A stretch of DNA of 30,216 nt, from positions 1 to 30,216 of the forward strand of contig DATLOQ010000018.1 in NCBI GenBank assembly GCA_035536235.1, written 5' to 3'. Below the pieces are notes generated by a model. It did no database searches, was not told the DNA's origin, and saw only the letters and a program-made list of their open reading frames with translations. How positions within the stretch are numbered: position 1 is the first letter of the stretch; the number at the start of each line of letters is the position of its first letter. The stretch comes from DATLNF01 sp035536235. GTDB taxonomy: Bacteria > Actinomycetota > Actinomycetes > BP-191. The position numbers and the translations under genes were made by a program. This document shows positions 1-7,122 of this stretch, in pieces.

Positions 1-1004
1 AAGCGGGGGGTGTCCCTCGGCGAGCTGCGGACCCAGTGCGCCCGGGTGAAAGCCGCCGCCGAGGCCGACCCGCGGGCCACCCGGGCGCGGATCCACGCCG
101 AGCGGTCCTGCCGCCGCTGGGACGACGGGGAAGGCAAGGGCTTCGCGACGCTGTCCGGCCCGCTCGCCGACCTGCTGCTGATGGAGTCGCACTTCGCCGC
201 CGCCCGCGACACCGCGTTCCAGCGGGCGTATCGGGACGGGCGGACCGAGCGCAACGACGCGCTGGACTACGACGCGCTGCTCGCCACCATCCGCGCCGGC
301 GCCCACGCCATCGCCGGCAGTGCCGCGGATTCAGCCGGCCCTACGCCGCCGCCCGCCCCGAGCCGACCAGTCGACGACACCGACCCCAGCACCGGGCCGA
401 GTGATGCCGGCCGGTCCGCCCCGGGGCCGACCGGCGGCACCGTCTTCGGACCCGGCGACGCCGACGTCCCCGGCCCCGCTGCGGGCACCCTGTTCGGCCC
501 CTCCGGCGACACCCTTCTCGGACCAGTGCCCGACGCCACCACCTCACCGGCCGCCCGCTGCGACGACGGTGCCCGCCCGACCGGAGCCAAGCCGGGTCGC
601 CGGGTCCGCGGCAAGTGGTGGAACGCGAAAGTGATCATCCGGGTCGACGCCGCCGCGCTCACCCGCGGCCGACCCATTGCCGGCGAAGTGTGCGAGGTCG
701 CCGGCGCCGGACCCATTCCCGTCGACGACGTCCGCGAGGCCATCGCCGGCGGCGGCTTCGTCGCCCTCGTCCTCACCCACGCCACGAAAGTCACCGGCGT
801 CGCCCACCTCGGCCGACATCCCACCGCCCTGCAAAGAAGACCCACCACACCCTCCTCGACGAGCTCGACCCGCTCTGCGACGACGACCACGACCTCAAAA
901 CCCACCGCGGCTGGGCCCTCGTCGACGGCACCGGCAAGCGGGCCTTCGTTCCACCCGACGACCCCCGGCATCCTCGGCACGCCCTGGGCCTGGCGGCCGG
1001 GTGA
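1..1004 (+). pseudogene. Decayed DUF222 (13E12-type) HNH endonuclease, 5' end outside window
   Basis: The reading frame is open from base 1, so the gene starts upstream of the window. The first part carries the alpha-helical DUF222 region (motifs like VSLGELRTQC and RIHAERSCRRW), a low-complexity Pro/Gly/Asp linker, and the segment ending in VAHLGRHPTALQ near 832. Family members continue from there with a Cys-containing zinc/HNH core. Here the next recognisable motif is THHTLLDELDPLCDDDHDL, which lies in frame +3, followed by KTHRGWALVDGTGKR and PPDDPRHPRH, with a stop at 1002-1004. The core between these motifs is missing and the frame changes, so a deletion of non-multiple-of-three length near 830 is the simplest reading. 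The frame +1 continuation to 1065 is then out-of-frame translation. I expect no nuclease activity. These genes are multicopy in many actinobacteria and are often degraded. Confidence 0.75.
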
Positions 1005-1104
1005 CATGCCGCAGCAGGTGGCTCGCGGTGCGCTGCCGTGCCTCGACTGGGGGGACCACGACTAGGGTCAGCTGCTACCGGCAGCACCGAGGAGAGGACG
1101 ACGG

Positions 1105-1749
1105 ATGGCACTCACGCGCGAGGAGCTCGCGGCCCGCGTGGCGCTCGAGCTGGAGGACGGTCAGTACGTCAACCTCGGCATCGGGATGCCGACGTTGGTG
1201 CCCAACTTCCTGCCTGCAGGTGTGCACGTCGTGCTGCAGAGCGAGAACGGCATCCTGGGAGTCGGCCCCTACCCGGTCGCCGGCACTGAGGACGCTGACC
1301 TCATCAACGCCGGCAAGGAAACCGTGACCGTCCAAGCCGGCGCCTCCTACTTCGACAGCGCCACGTCCTTCTCCATGATCCGCGGCGGCCACGTCGACGT
1401 GGCGGTGCTGGGCGCGATGCAGGTTTCGGCCGAGGGTGACCTGGCCAACTGGATGATCCCCGGCAAGATGGTCAAGGGGATGGGCGGCGCGATGGACCTG
1501 GTGCATGGAGCCCGCAAGGTCATCGTGATGATGGAGCACGCCGCCAAGGACGGCTCACCAAAGATCGTCAACACCTGCTCGCTGCCCTACACCGGACGCC
1601 GCGTCGTCCACCGGATCATCACCGACCTCGCTGTGATCGACGTGACTCCCGGGGGCCTGGTGCTGACCGAGCTCGCACCCGGGGCGACGGTGGACGAGGT
1701 GCAGGAGCTCACCGAGCCCGCGCTGACGGTCGCGGCCGGGGTCGGCTGA
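1105..1749 (+). CDS. scoB: 3-oxoacid CoA-transferase subunit B (SCOT beta)
   Basis: This 214-aa protein matches the beta subunit of succinyl-CoA:3-ketoacid CoA-transferase, which activates acetoacetate to acetoacetyl-CoA using succinyl-CoA. The N-terminal GQYVNLGIGMPTLVP (residues 19-33) and the SENG motif with the probable catalytic Glu47 are family hallmarks, and GGHVDVAVLGAMQV and NWMIPGKMVKGMGGAMDLV are also typical. A purine-rich Shine-Dalgarno (gaggagaggacg) precedes the ATG. The subunit normally works as a heteromer with subunit A, usually encoded directly upstream, but here the upstream neighbour is the decayed HNH gene. Subunit A could lie beyond the left edge or elsewhere. HMG-CoA lyase (15899-16816) would supply acetoacetate, which fits a leucine or ketone-body catabolic role. 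Confidence 0.93.
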   Translation: MALTREELAARVALELEDGQYVNLGIGMPTLVPNFLPAGVHVVLQSENGILGVGPYPVAGTEDADLINAGKETVTVQAGASYFDSATSFSMIRGGHVDVAVLGAMQVSAEGDLANWMIPGKMVKGMGGAMDLVHGARKVIVMMEHAAKDGSPKIVNTCSLPYTGRRVVHRIITDLAVIDVTPGGLVLTELAPGATVDEVQELTEPALTVAAGVG

Positions 1750-1777
1750 CCCAGGGCCGCTGGAGGAACTGGCGAAG

Positions 1778-1801
1778 CGGCCCGACAAGCACAACGGGCC
1801 G
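1778..1801 (+). terminator. Candidate terminator after scoB
   Basis: Inverted repeat CGGCCCG (1778-1784) and CGGGCCG (1795-1801) with a 10-nt loop, 29 nt after the scoB stop and between two convergent genes. There is no U-tract, which is common for actinobacterial terminators. The call rests on placement and stem strength only. Confidence 0.4.
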
Positions 1802-1858
1802 GCCACCCCTGAGGGCAGGCCGACCCGTCGTGGACGCGTCGATGTACGTGAAGTCGAT

Positions 1859-2290
1859 TTACTTGAACGTGAACTCGTACTTCGCTGCGGCCGTGGGTCC
1901 GCCCGCCCAGTTGCAGGCGATGATGCTGACCGTGCCGGGCTTCTTGAACTTGTAGGTCATCTTCTCGGTGCCGTCCACCAATTCGCTGCCGCCGGAGTTG
2001 GACAGCTCGCGACCCTTCTCGTCGAGCAGCAGCATGTCCCAGTCACCCTGGAACTTGCTGATCTCGGCCTTGAGGGTGCCTGCCTCAGGCGCCGTGAACT
2101 TCTCGATGTGGGCGCTGCCGGGCACGTTGCGGGCGCATACGGAGCCGCCTGCGTAGTTGGTCGGGTCCGGGTTGGGCGCAGTGGCCGTGTAGGACTTGGT
2201 GATGGGCTTCTTGTGCTTCGCCTCGGCCACTCCGCCGATCGCGGAGATCGCGGCGGTGACCACCAGGGCGGTGGCGATGGAGCGCTTCAT
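1859..2290 (-). CDS. Small secreted protein, possibly PPC-like beta-sandwich
   Basis: This is a 143-aa exported protein. I place the start at the ATG at 2290 (MKRSIATALVV) because GAGGAGG lies about 7 nt upstream. The longer TTG-initiated reading would put that ribosome site inside the gene. Residues 1-24 form a Sec signal peptide ending in VAEA. The mature part is rich in beta strands and carries FQGDWDMLLLDEKGREL and a C-terminal GTVSIIACNWAGG, which resemble bacterial pre-peptidase C-terminal (PPC) type domains. Two cysteines (in GSVCARN and IIACNW) could form a disulfide. There is no peptidase domain, so it would be a free-standing secreted domain of unknown function. The thioesterase gene lies 83 nt upstream on the same strand. 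Family assignment is tentative, but the protein itself looks real. Confidence 0.75.
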   Translation of the reverse strand: MKRSIATALVVTAAISAIGGVAEAKHKKPITKSYTATAPNPDPTNYAGGSVCARNVPGSAHIEKFTAPEAGTLKAEISKFQGDWDMLLLDEKGRELSNSGGSELVDGTEKMTYKFKKPGTVSIIACNWAGGPTAAAKYEFTFK

Positions 2291-2373
2291 AGGGATCCTC
2301 CTCAGCAAGGGACTTCGCGTCTCTCTTCGATGTCCCTAACGCGGATTCCTGCTGTCGGTGACGGCCTGACCCA

Positions 2374-2871
2374 TCAACCTTCGCGGGCCGCCGTGATCGC
2401 CGCTCGGCGCGCGAGGCGGGCTGAGCGGCGGATCTCCGCCTCCCGGTAGCGGCGGCGCTCCGTCTCGTCCGTCGCCTCCACGCTCGGCACCGGCCGTGGC
2501 TTGCCGTGCCCGTCGAGGCCGACGTAGGCGAGGTAGGCACTGCTGGTGTGCACCCGCTCGCCGATCTCGTCCCACCGCTCCGCCTCGACGCGCACGCCGA
2601 TCTCCATCGACGTGCGGCCGGCCCAGTTGATCTGGGAGTGGGCATAGACCAGGTCTCCGACGTGCCCGGGGACGAGGAAGACCATCTCGTCCATCGAGAC
2701 GGTCACCGCCCGGCCGCCGGAGTGCCGGGAAGCGACGATGCCGGCCGCGTCGTCGACCAGCTTCATGATCACTCCGCCGTGGATGTTGCCGTGCAGGTTG
2801 GCGTCACCCGCCGTCATGAGGCGGGTGATGCTGATGCGCGACTCCGTGGGAGTCCGTCCGCTCGTCACCAC
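2374..2871 (-). CDS. Acyl-CoA thioesterase, hotdog fold (YciA/BACH type)
   Basis: This 165-aa hotdog-domain protein should hydrolyse acyl-CoA thioesters to free acid and CoA in the cytoplasm. The signature GNIHGGVIMKLVDDAAG (residues 28-44) is the conserved active-site helix of this family, with Asp40 or Asp41 as the candidate catalytic residue, followed by SMDEMVFLVPGHVGD and the strand SSAYLAYVGLD. A basic Arg-rich C-terminal helix extends past the hotdog core. The start is GTG at 2871, with another GTG directly after it. It begins 4 nt after the stop of the upstream acyl-CoA dehydrogenase, so the two form a tight operon and may act on the same acyl-CoA pool. The substrate chain length cannot be told from sequence. 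Confidence 0.9.
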   Translation of the reverse strand: MVTSGRTPTESRISITRLMTAGDANLHGNIHGGVIMKLVDDAAGIVASRHSGGRAVTVSMDEMVFLVPGHVGDLVYAHSQINWAGRTSMEIGVRVEAERWDEIGERVHTSSAYLAYVGLDGHGKPRPVPSVEATDETERRRYREAEIRRSARLARRAAITAAREG

Positions 2872-2875
2872 AGCC

Positions 2876-4030
2876 TCACTTGAGCAGGCTTCTGGCCATG
2901 ACGACCCGCTGGATCTGGTTGGTGCCCTCGTAGATCTGGGTGATCTTCGCGTCGCGCATCATCCGCTCGACCGGGTAGTCGGTGACGTAGCCATAGCCGC
3001 CCAGCAGCTGTACGGCGTCCGTCGTCACCTGCATCGCGGTGTCGCTGGCGAAGCACTTCGCGGCAGCCGAGATGAACGTGAGGTCGGACTCCATCCGCTC
3101 GGCTTTCGCGGCCGCTACGTAGATCAGCTGGCGGGCCGCTTCGGTCTTCATCGCCATGTCGGCGAGCAGGAACTGCACGGCCTGGAACTGCGCGATCGGC
3201 TTGCCGAACTGCTCCCGCTCCTTGGTGTAGCCGAGTGCGTAGTCGAGTGCCCCCTGGGCGATGCCCAGAGCCTGCGCCCCGATCGTCAGCCGGGTGTGGT
3301 CGAGGGTGCGCAGTGCGGTCTTGAAGCCAGTCCCCTCCTCGCCGATCATCCGGTCGGCGGGGATCCGGCAGCTGTCGAAGTAGAGCTCGCCGGTCGGACT
3401 GCCCTTGATGCCCATCTTCTTCTCGAGCTTGCCGACGCTGAAGCCCGGATCCTCCTTCTCGACAACAAATGCCGAGATCCCGTTCGCCTTCTTCTCCGGG
3501 TCCGTGACAGCCATCACGGTGTAGAAGCTGGACACGCCGGCGCCGGTGATCCAGCGCTTCGTGCCGTCCAGCACGTAGGAGTTCCCGTCGCGGACCGCCC
3601 GCGTCTTCATCGCGGCGGCGTCGGACCCGGCATCGGGCTCGGACAGCGCGTAGGAGAACATGCCCTCCCCGCGGGCCAGCCGGGGGAGGTAGCGCTGCTT
3701 GAGGTCCTCCGACCCGCTGAGCAGCAGCCCCTGAGTACCGAGCTTGTTCACCGCTGGGATCAGCGACGACGACGCGCAGACCCGCGCGATCTCCTCGATC
3801 ACAATCGCGCTGGAGATCGCATCGGCGCCGGCGCCGCCGTACGCCTCGGGGATGTGCACGGCATGCAGGTCGTTGCGCTTGAGCTCCCCGTAGACGTCCC
3901 ACGGGAACTCAGCGGTCTCGTCGATCTCAGCAGCACGCGGAGCGATCTTGGCCTCGGCGAGAGCGCGCACGGACGTGCGCAGGAGGTCGTGCTCCTCGCC
4001 GAGACGGTAAGTGCCGAAGTCGGGGTTCAT
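2876..4030 (-). CDS. Acyl-CoA dehydrogenase (FAD-dependent)
   Basis: This 384-aa enzyme introduces an alpha-beta double bond into acyl-CoA and passes electrons to ETF. It has the standard three-part ACAD layout. The mid-domain flavin-contact motif ALSEPDAGSD is at 128-137, KRWITGAG at 158-165, and the C-terminal helical domain contains REQFGKPIAQFQAVQ and QLLGGYGYVTDYPVERMMRD. Glu368 in IYEGTNQIQR is the expected catalytic base, at the position used by medium- and short-chain enzymes. I start at ATG 4030 (MNPDFGTYRL) rather than 4105, because the longer form runs into the divergent UDP-glucose dehydrogenase gene and a TACCCT -10 box lies 7 nt before this ATG. That suggests a leaderless mRNA. 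The thioesterase follows in the same operon. Acyl specificity is unknown. Confidence 0.93.
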   Translation of the reverse strand: MNPDFGTYRLGEEHDLLRTSVRALAEAKIAPRAAEIDETAEFPWDVYGELKRNDLHAVHIPEAYGGAGADAISSAIVIEEIARVCASSSLIPAVNKLGTQGLLLSGSEDLKQRYLPRLARGEGMFSYALSEPDAGSDAAAMKTRAVRDGNSYVLDGTKRWITGAGVSSFYTVMAVTDPEKKANGISAFVVEKEDPGFSVGKLEKKMGIKGSPTGELYFDSCRIPADRMIGEEGTGFKTALRTLDHTRLTIGAQALGIAQGALDYALGYTKEREQFGKPIAQFQAVQFLLADMAMKTEAARQLIYVAAAKAERMESDLTFISAAAKCFASDTAMQVTTDAVQLLGGYGYVTDYPVERMMRDAKITQIYEGTNQIQRVVMARSLLK

Positions 4031-4037
4031 GGCAGCC

Positions 4038-4043
4038 AGGGTA
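4038..4043 (-). promoter_or_regulatory. -10 box of acyl-CoA dehydrogenase gene, leaderless
   Basis: On the minus strand TACCCT fits the actinobacterial TANNNT -10 consensus. Seven bases separate it from the ATG at 4030, so transcription should begin at or next to the start codon. No Shine-Dalgarno is visible. Confidence 0.5.
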
Positions 4044-4062
4044 GTCGGCGCCCGTCCATGGG

Positions 4063-4068
4063 TACTCT
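4063..4068 (+). promoter_or_regulatory. -10 box of UDP-glucose dehydrogenase gene, leaderless
   Basis: TACTCT ends 8 nt before the ATG at 4077, with no Shine-Dalgarno between them. It lies 20 nt from the -10 box of the divergent dehydrogenase gene, so both promoters share a 46-nt intergenic space. Confidence 0.5.
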
Positions 4069-4076
4069 CGGGGACT

Positions 4077-5396
4077 ATGACGCATCGACTCACCGTCCTC
4101 GGCACCGGCTACCTCGGCGTGACCCACGCGGCCTGCATGGCCAGCCTCGGCTACGACGTCCTGGGGATGGACGTCGACGAGGAGAAGGTCGCCCGTCTCT
4201 CCGCAGGGGAGCTGCCCTTCTACGAGCCCGGTCTCGAGCCGATCCTGCGCAAGGCGATCGAGAGCGGCCACCTCTCGTTCACGACCTCGTACGCCGACGC
4301 GGGGGCCTTCGGTGACGTGCACTTCATCTGCGTCGGCACCCCGCAGCAGGCGGCCAGCAACGCCGCCGACATGCGCTACGTCGACTCCGTGGTCGACGGC
4401 ATCGCAGCGCACCTGCGGCCCGGCTCACATGTCGTCGGCAAGTCGACCGTGCCGGTCGGCACCGCGGAGCGGATCGCTGCGCGGCTTGCGCACGTAGGAC
4501 CCGCTGACGTCGAGCTGTCGTGGAACCCGGAGTTCCTCCGCGAGGGCTTCGCGGTCGAGGACACGCTGCGGCCGGACCGACTCGTCTTCGGCGTGCAACC
4601 CGGCGGCTCGGCCGAGTCGGTGCTGCGGGAGGTCTTCGCACCCGTCGTCGAGCTCGCGGACTGCCCCATCGTCGTGATGGACCTGGCGAGCGCCCAGCTG
4701 GTCAAGGTCGCCGCCAACGCCTTCCTCGCCACGAAGATCTCCTTCATCAACGCCATGGCCGAGGTCTGCGAGGCCACCGGCGCTGACGTCAAGAAGCTGT
4801 CGGAGGCACTGAGCCACGACACCCGGATCGGCGGGCGCTTCCTACACGCCGGGCTCGGCTTCGGGGGTGGCTGCCTGCCCAAGGACATCCGCGCCTTCAT
4901 GGCCCGCGCGGAGGAGCTCGGCGTCGAGCAGGCGCTGTCCTTCCTCAGCGAGGTGGACGCGATCAACCTGCGCCGCCGGGCTCGGATGGTCGACCTGGCT
5001 CGCGAGCAGGTCGGCGGCGACTTCACGGGCAAGCGCGTCGGGGTCCTGGGCGCTGCCTTCAAGCCCAACTCCGACGACATCCGCGACTCGCCGGCTCTCG
5101 ATGTCGCGGCCACCATTCTTGGCGAGGGCGCCGAGGTCACCGTCTACGACCCGGCCGCCGTCGACAACGCCCGGCGCAAGCACCCCGAGCTCGCGTTCGC
5201 GACCAGCGCCGTCGAGGCCGCACGGGACGCCGATGTCCTGCTCCACCTGACGGAGTGGACGGAGTTCAAGGACATGGACCCCGCGGGGCTGCACGACGTC
5301 GTACGCGTCAAGCACATCGTGGACGGACGCAACGCCCTGGACCCGGCCCGGTGGCGGGCCGCCGGCTGGACCTACCGAGCTCTCGGCCGGCCCTGA
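4077..5396 (+). CDS. ugd: UDP-glucose 6-dehydrogenase
   Basis: This 439-aa NAD-dependent enzyme oxidises UDP-glucose to UDP-glucuronate, a precursor for cell-surface polysaccharides. It has an N-terminal Rossmann domain with GTGYLG (residues 9-14), then KSTVPVGTA (122-130) and NPEFLREGFAVED (150-162). The central dimerisation helix LVKVAANAFLATKISFIN contains Lys210 and Asn214, and the catalytic Cys266 lies in FGGGCLPKD. A C-terminal UDP-binding domain follows (GAAFKPNSDDIRDSP). All key residues are present and the length is normal. I chose the ATG at 4077 because the longer reading overlaps the divergent gene and a -10 box sits just upstream. It stands alone and converges on the L,D-transpeptidase genes. 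The GT2 and GtrA genes nearby are possible users of activated sugars, but no direct link is shown. Confidence 0.95.
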   Translation: MTHRLTVLGTGYLGVTHAACMASLGYDVLGMDVDEEKVARLSAGELPFYEPGLEPILRKAIESGHLSFTTSYADAGAFGDVHFICVGTPQQAASNAADMRYVDSVVDGIAAHLRPGSHVVGKSTVPVGTAERIAARLAHVGPADVELSWNPEFLREGFAVEDTLRPDRLVFGVQPGGSAESVLREVFAPVVELADCPIVVMDLASAQLVKVAANAFLATKISFINAMAEVCEATGADVKKLSEALSHDTRIGGRFLHAGLGFGGGCLPKDIRAFMARAEELGVEQALSFLSEVDAINLRRRARMVDLAREQVGGDFTGKRVGVLGAAFKPNSDDIRDSPALDVAATILGEGAEVTVYDPAAVDNARRKHPELAFATSAVEAARDADVLLHLTEWTEFKDMDPAGLHDVVRVKHIVDGRNALDPARWRAAGWTYRALGRP

Positions 5397-5403
5397 CCGC
5401 CAG

Positions 5404-6135
5404 CTAGTCGACGATCAGCACCGGTGTGCCGGGAACGACGACCTTCGCCAGCTGCGACACGTCCTCGCTGAACAGGCGCACGCAGCCGTTGCTGGTCGAC
5501 CCCCCGACGGAGCTTCGCGCCGGCGTGCCGTGGATGCCGATCTGACCGTTGCCGTTGCCGAAGGAGTCGTACACCTCGGAGAAGCCGTTCACGCTGATCA
5601 GCCACGGGCCGTACTTGCTGTCCGAGCGCCAGCGCTCGAGGAAGTCGACATAGAAGTCGCCCTTGGGCGTGGGGGTGTTGGGCTTGCCGACGGCAGCCGG
5701 GAAGCGCATGGCCGGCTCACCCTTGTCGAAGAGCCAGATGAGCTTGGCGCAGCGCTGCACCAGGAGTCGGTACGGCGTCACGGTCGTCGTGACGTCGATC
5801 CGGCGGATCCACACCGTGGTGCCGTTGGGCCGGGCGGCGTACTGCACCCGGAACCAGTCGGGACGGGTGCCGACGACTCGCAGGTGCAGCCGCTGCCCCT
5901 CCCGGGTGGGGTTGGACAGGGTGCGCAGGTGCTGGCCGTCCGGTGCGTCGAAGATCGGCAGCCCGGAGCGCTTCGCATGGGCGACCAGGGTCTGCGTGCT
6001 CGTCATCCGCGGCGCCTCGGGGCACGCGGCCGACGCGGAGCCTCGGCTGCCGACGGCCACCGGAAGCGCGGCGATCAGCAGCGCGAGCACCAGCACGGGA
6101 CGCCAGACGTTGATGGAGGTGGGGCGCAGGGACAC
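5404..6135 (-). CDS. L,D-transpeptidase (YkuD domain), copy 1
   Basis: This 243-aa exported YkuD-type transpeptidase is predicted to make 3-3 crosslinks in peptidoglycan or attach proteins to it. A hydrophobic N-terminal segment (about residues 11-30) ending near GSASAA is a signal peptide or anchor. A middle part (about 60-110) may be SH3-like, and the YkuD domain fills the rest. His202 and Cys218 in IGIHGTP...SNGCVRL form the catalytic signature. I start at GTG 6135 because GAGGAG sits 5 nt upstream, whereas the ATG at 6159 has no good ribosome site. It follows copy 2 in the same direction and both end in the near-identical VV(P/A)GTPVLIVD, so they arose by tandem duplication. Confidence 0.9.
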   Translation of the reverse strand: MSLRPTSINVWRPVLVLALLIAALPVAVGSRGSASAACPEAPRMTSTQTLVAHAKRSGLPIFDAPDGQHLRTLSNPTREGQRLHLRVVGTRPDWFRVQYAARPNGTTVWIRRIDVTTTVTPYRLLVQRCAKLIWLFDKGEPAMRFPAAVGKPNTPTPKGDFYVDFLERWRSDSKYGPWLISVNGFSEVYDSFGNGNGQIGIHGTPARSSVGGSTSNGCVRLFSEDVSQLAKVVVPGTPVLIVD

Positions 6136-6164
6136 AAGAGCTCCTCGGGGGTTTTCCATAGAGG

Positions 6165-7016
6165 TTAATCGACGATGAGCACTGGAGTGCCGGCAACGAC
6201 CAGCTCGGCAAGGCGGGTGACAGCGGCGTTCTGCAGGCGGATGCAGCCGTTGCTGGTCGGCCGGCCCACCGACGTCGACGCCTGGGTGCCATGGATCCCG
6301 ATCTGTCCCACGCCGTCGCCGAAGGTCTGGTACACCTCAGAGAAGCCGGTGACCGAGACCAGCCACGGCCCGTAGGGGCTGTCCGGCCGCCACGACTCGA
6401 CGAAGTCCACGTAGAAGTCGCCCAGCGGGGTCGGCGTGCCGGACTTGCCGATCGCGGCTGGCTCCACGAAGACCGGCCGGCCGGCCCGGAAGAGGGTCAA
6501 TCGTCGGGAGCAGCGCTGGATGAGGATCCGGTACGGCGTCCGCGAGGTCGTCATACCCGCGGCGCGAACCCACCCAGTAGTCGAGTTGGGCCGCTCCGGC
6601 ATCTGCACCCGGTGCCACTCGCCGCGGGTCTCCATCACGCGCAGGTGCAACGGCTGGCCGTCCCGCGTCGGGCTGGGCAGCCGCCGCTCGACCGAGCCCC
6701 CTGGCGTGGCGTGCACAGCGACGGTCGGGGTGCGCGCCGTCAGCACGAGGGTGTCGCCGGCTGGCAGGGTCGGCGCGGCCGGGCAGGCGCCGGCGGCGGA
6801 CCTGGTCGGCGGGCTGCCGAGACCCACGAGCCGGGTCGAGGTGGCCGGTTCGGCGACCGCCGCCGGCGGCGCCGCCTTCGGGGCAGCGGGGGCCGGCTTC
6901 CGCAGAACCACGGTCGCCAGGCCAGTGCTCAGCGAGAAGAGCAGGGCAACGCTGAGCACGCCGACCACGGCGGAAGGGCGACCAGTGGCCCGGTCGCCGT
7001 ACGCGAACACGTGCAT
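6165..7016 (-). CDS. L,D-transpeptidase (YkuD domain), copy 2
   Basis: This is the paralogue and upstream neighbour of copy 1, 283 aa from the ATG at 7016. A single membrane segment (VVGVLSVALLFSLSTGLATVV, about 17-37) is followed by an Ala/Pro-rich stretch, a Cys-containing spacer (GACPAAPTLPAGD), an SH3-like part and the YkuD catalytic domain with His242 and Cys258 (HGTQASTSVGRPTSNGCIRL). I favour 7016 because GGAGAG lies 4 nt upstream. A longer start at ATG 7064 (adding 16 residues) is possible but lacks a ribosome site. The upstream region carries overlapping inverted repeats (7032-7077) that may control expression. The gene is probably co-transcribed with copy 1. Confidence 0.9.
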   Translation of the reverse strand: MHVFAYGDRATGRPSAVVGVLSVALLFSLSTGLATVVLRKPAPAAPKAAPPAAVAEPATSTRLVGLGSPPTRSAAGACPAAPTLPAGDTLVLTARTPTVAVHATPGGSVERRLPSPTRDGQPLHLRVMETRGEWHRVQMPERPNSTTGWVRAAGMTTSRTPYRILIQRCSRRLTLFRAGRPVFVEPAAIGKSGTPTPLGDFYVDFVESWRPDSPYGPWLVSVTGFSEVYQTFGDGVGQIGIHGTQASTSVGRPTSNGCIRLQNAAVTRLAELVVAGTPVLIVD

Positions 7017-7031
7017 TTCTCTCCGTCGGAA

Positions 7032-7077
7032 GCCGAAATCGTGCCAGAGGCGGGTCGTGCTCATTTCGGCACGATTT
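7032..7077 (-). repeat. Overlapping inverted repeats upstream of L,D-transpeptidase 2
   Basis: Reading the minus strand, AAATCGTGCC (7077-7068) pairs with GGCACGATTT (7045-7036). GCCGAAAT (7070-7063) pairs with ATTTCGGC (7039-7032). The two stems share bases, so they are mutually exclusive. The second ends 15 nt before the chosen ATG and near the ribosome-binding site. An additional GCACGA copy lies between the arms. It could be an operator or an attenuating RNA hairpin. Confidence 0.55.
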
Positions 7078-7122
7078 ACCCCGGGTCCTGCCCGCTAAGG
7101 GGTCTACTCACGCCTTTGAGCG

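Noticed and set aside
1005..1104. Possible tail of scoA before scoB
   Set aside because: No frame in this gap shows alpha-subunit motifs. Only the distal HNH tail and a ribosome site are present.
1798..1805. GGCCGGCC palindrome
   Set aside because: An 8-bp GC palindrome is expected by chance in DNA of this composition and has no special placement.
2738..4315. Long plus-strand frame (525 codons) across the acyl-CoA dehydrogenase gene
   Set aside because: It is antisense to a clear dehydrogenase with all motifs; its protein has no family features. High GC content keeps such frames open.
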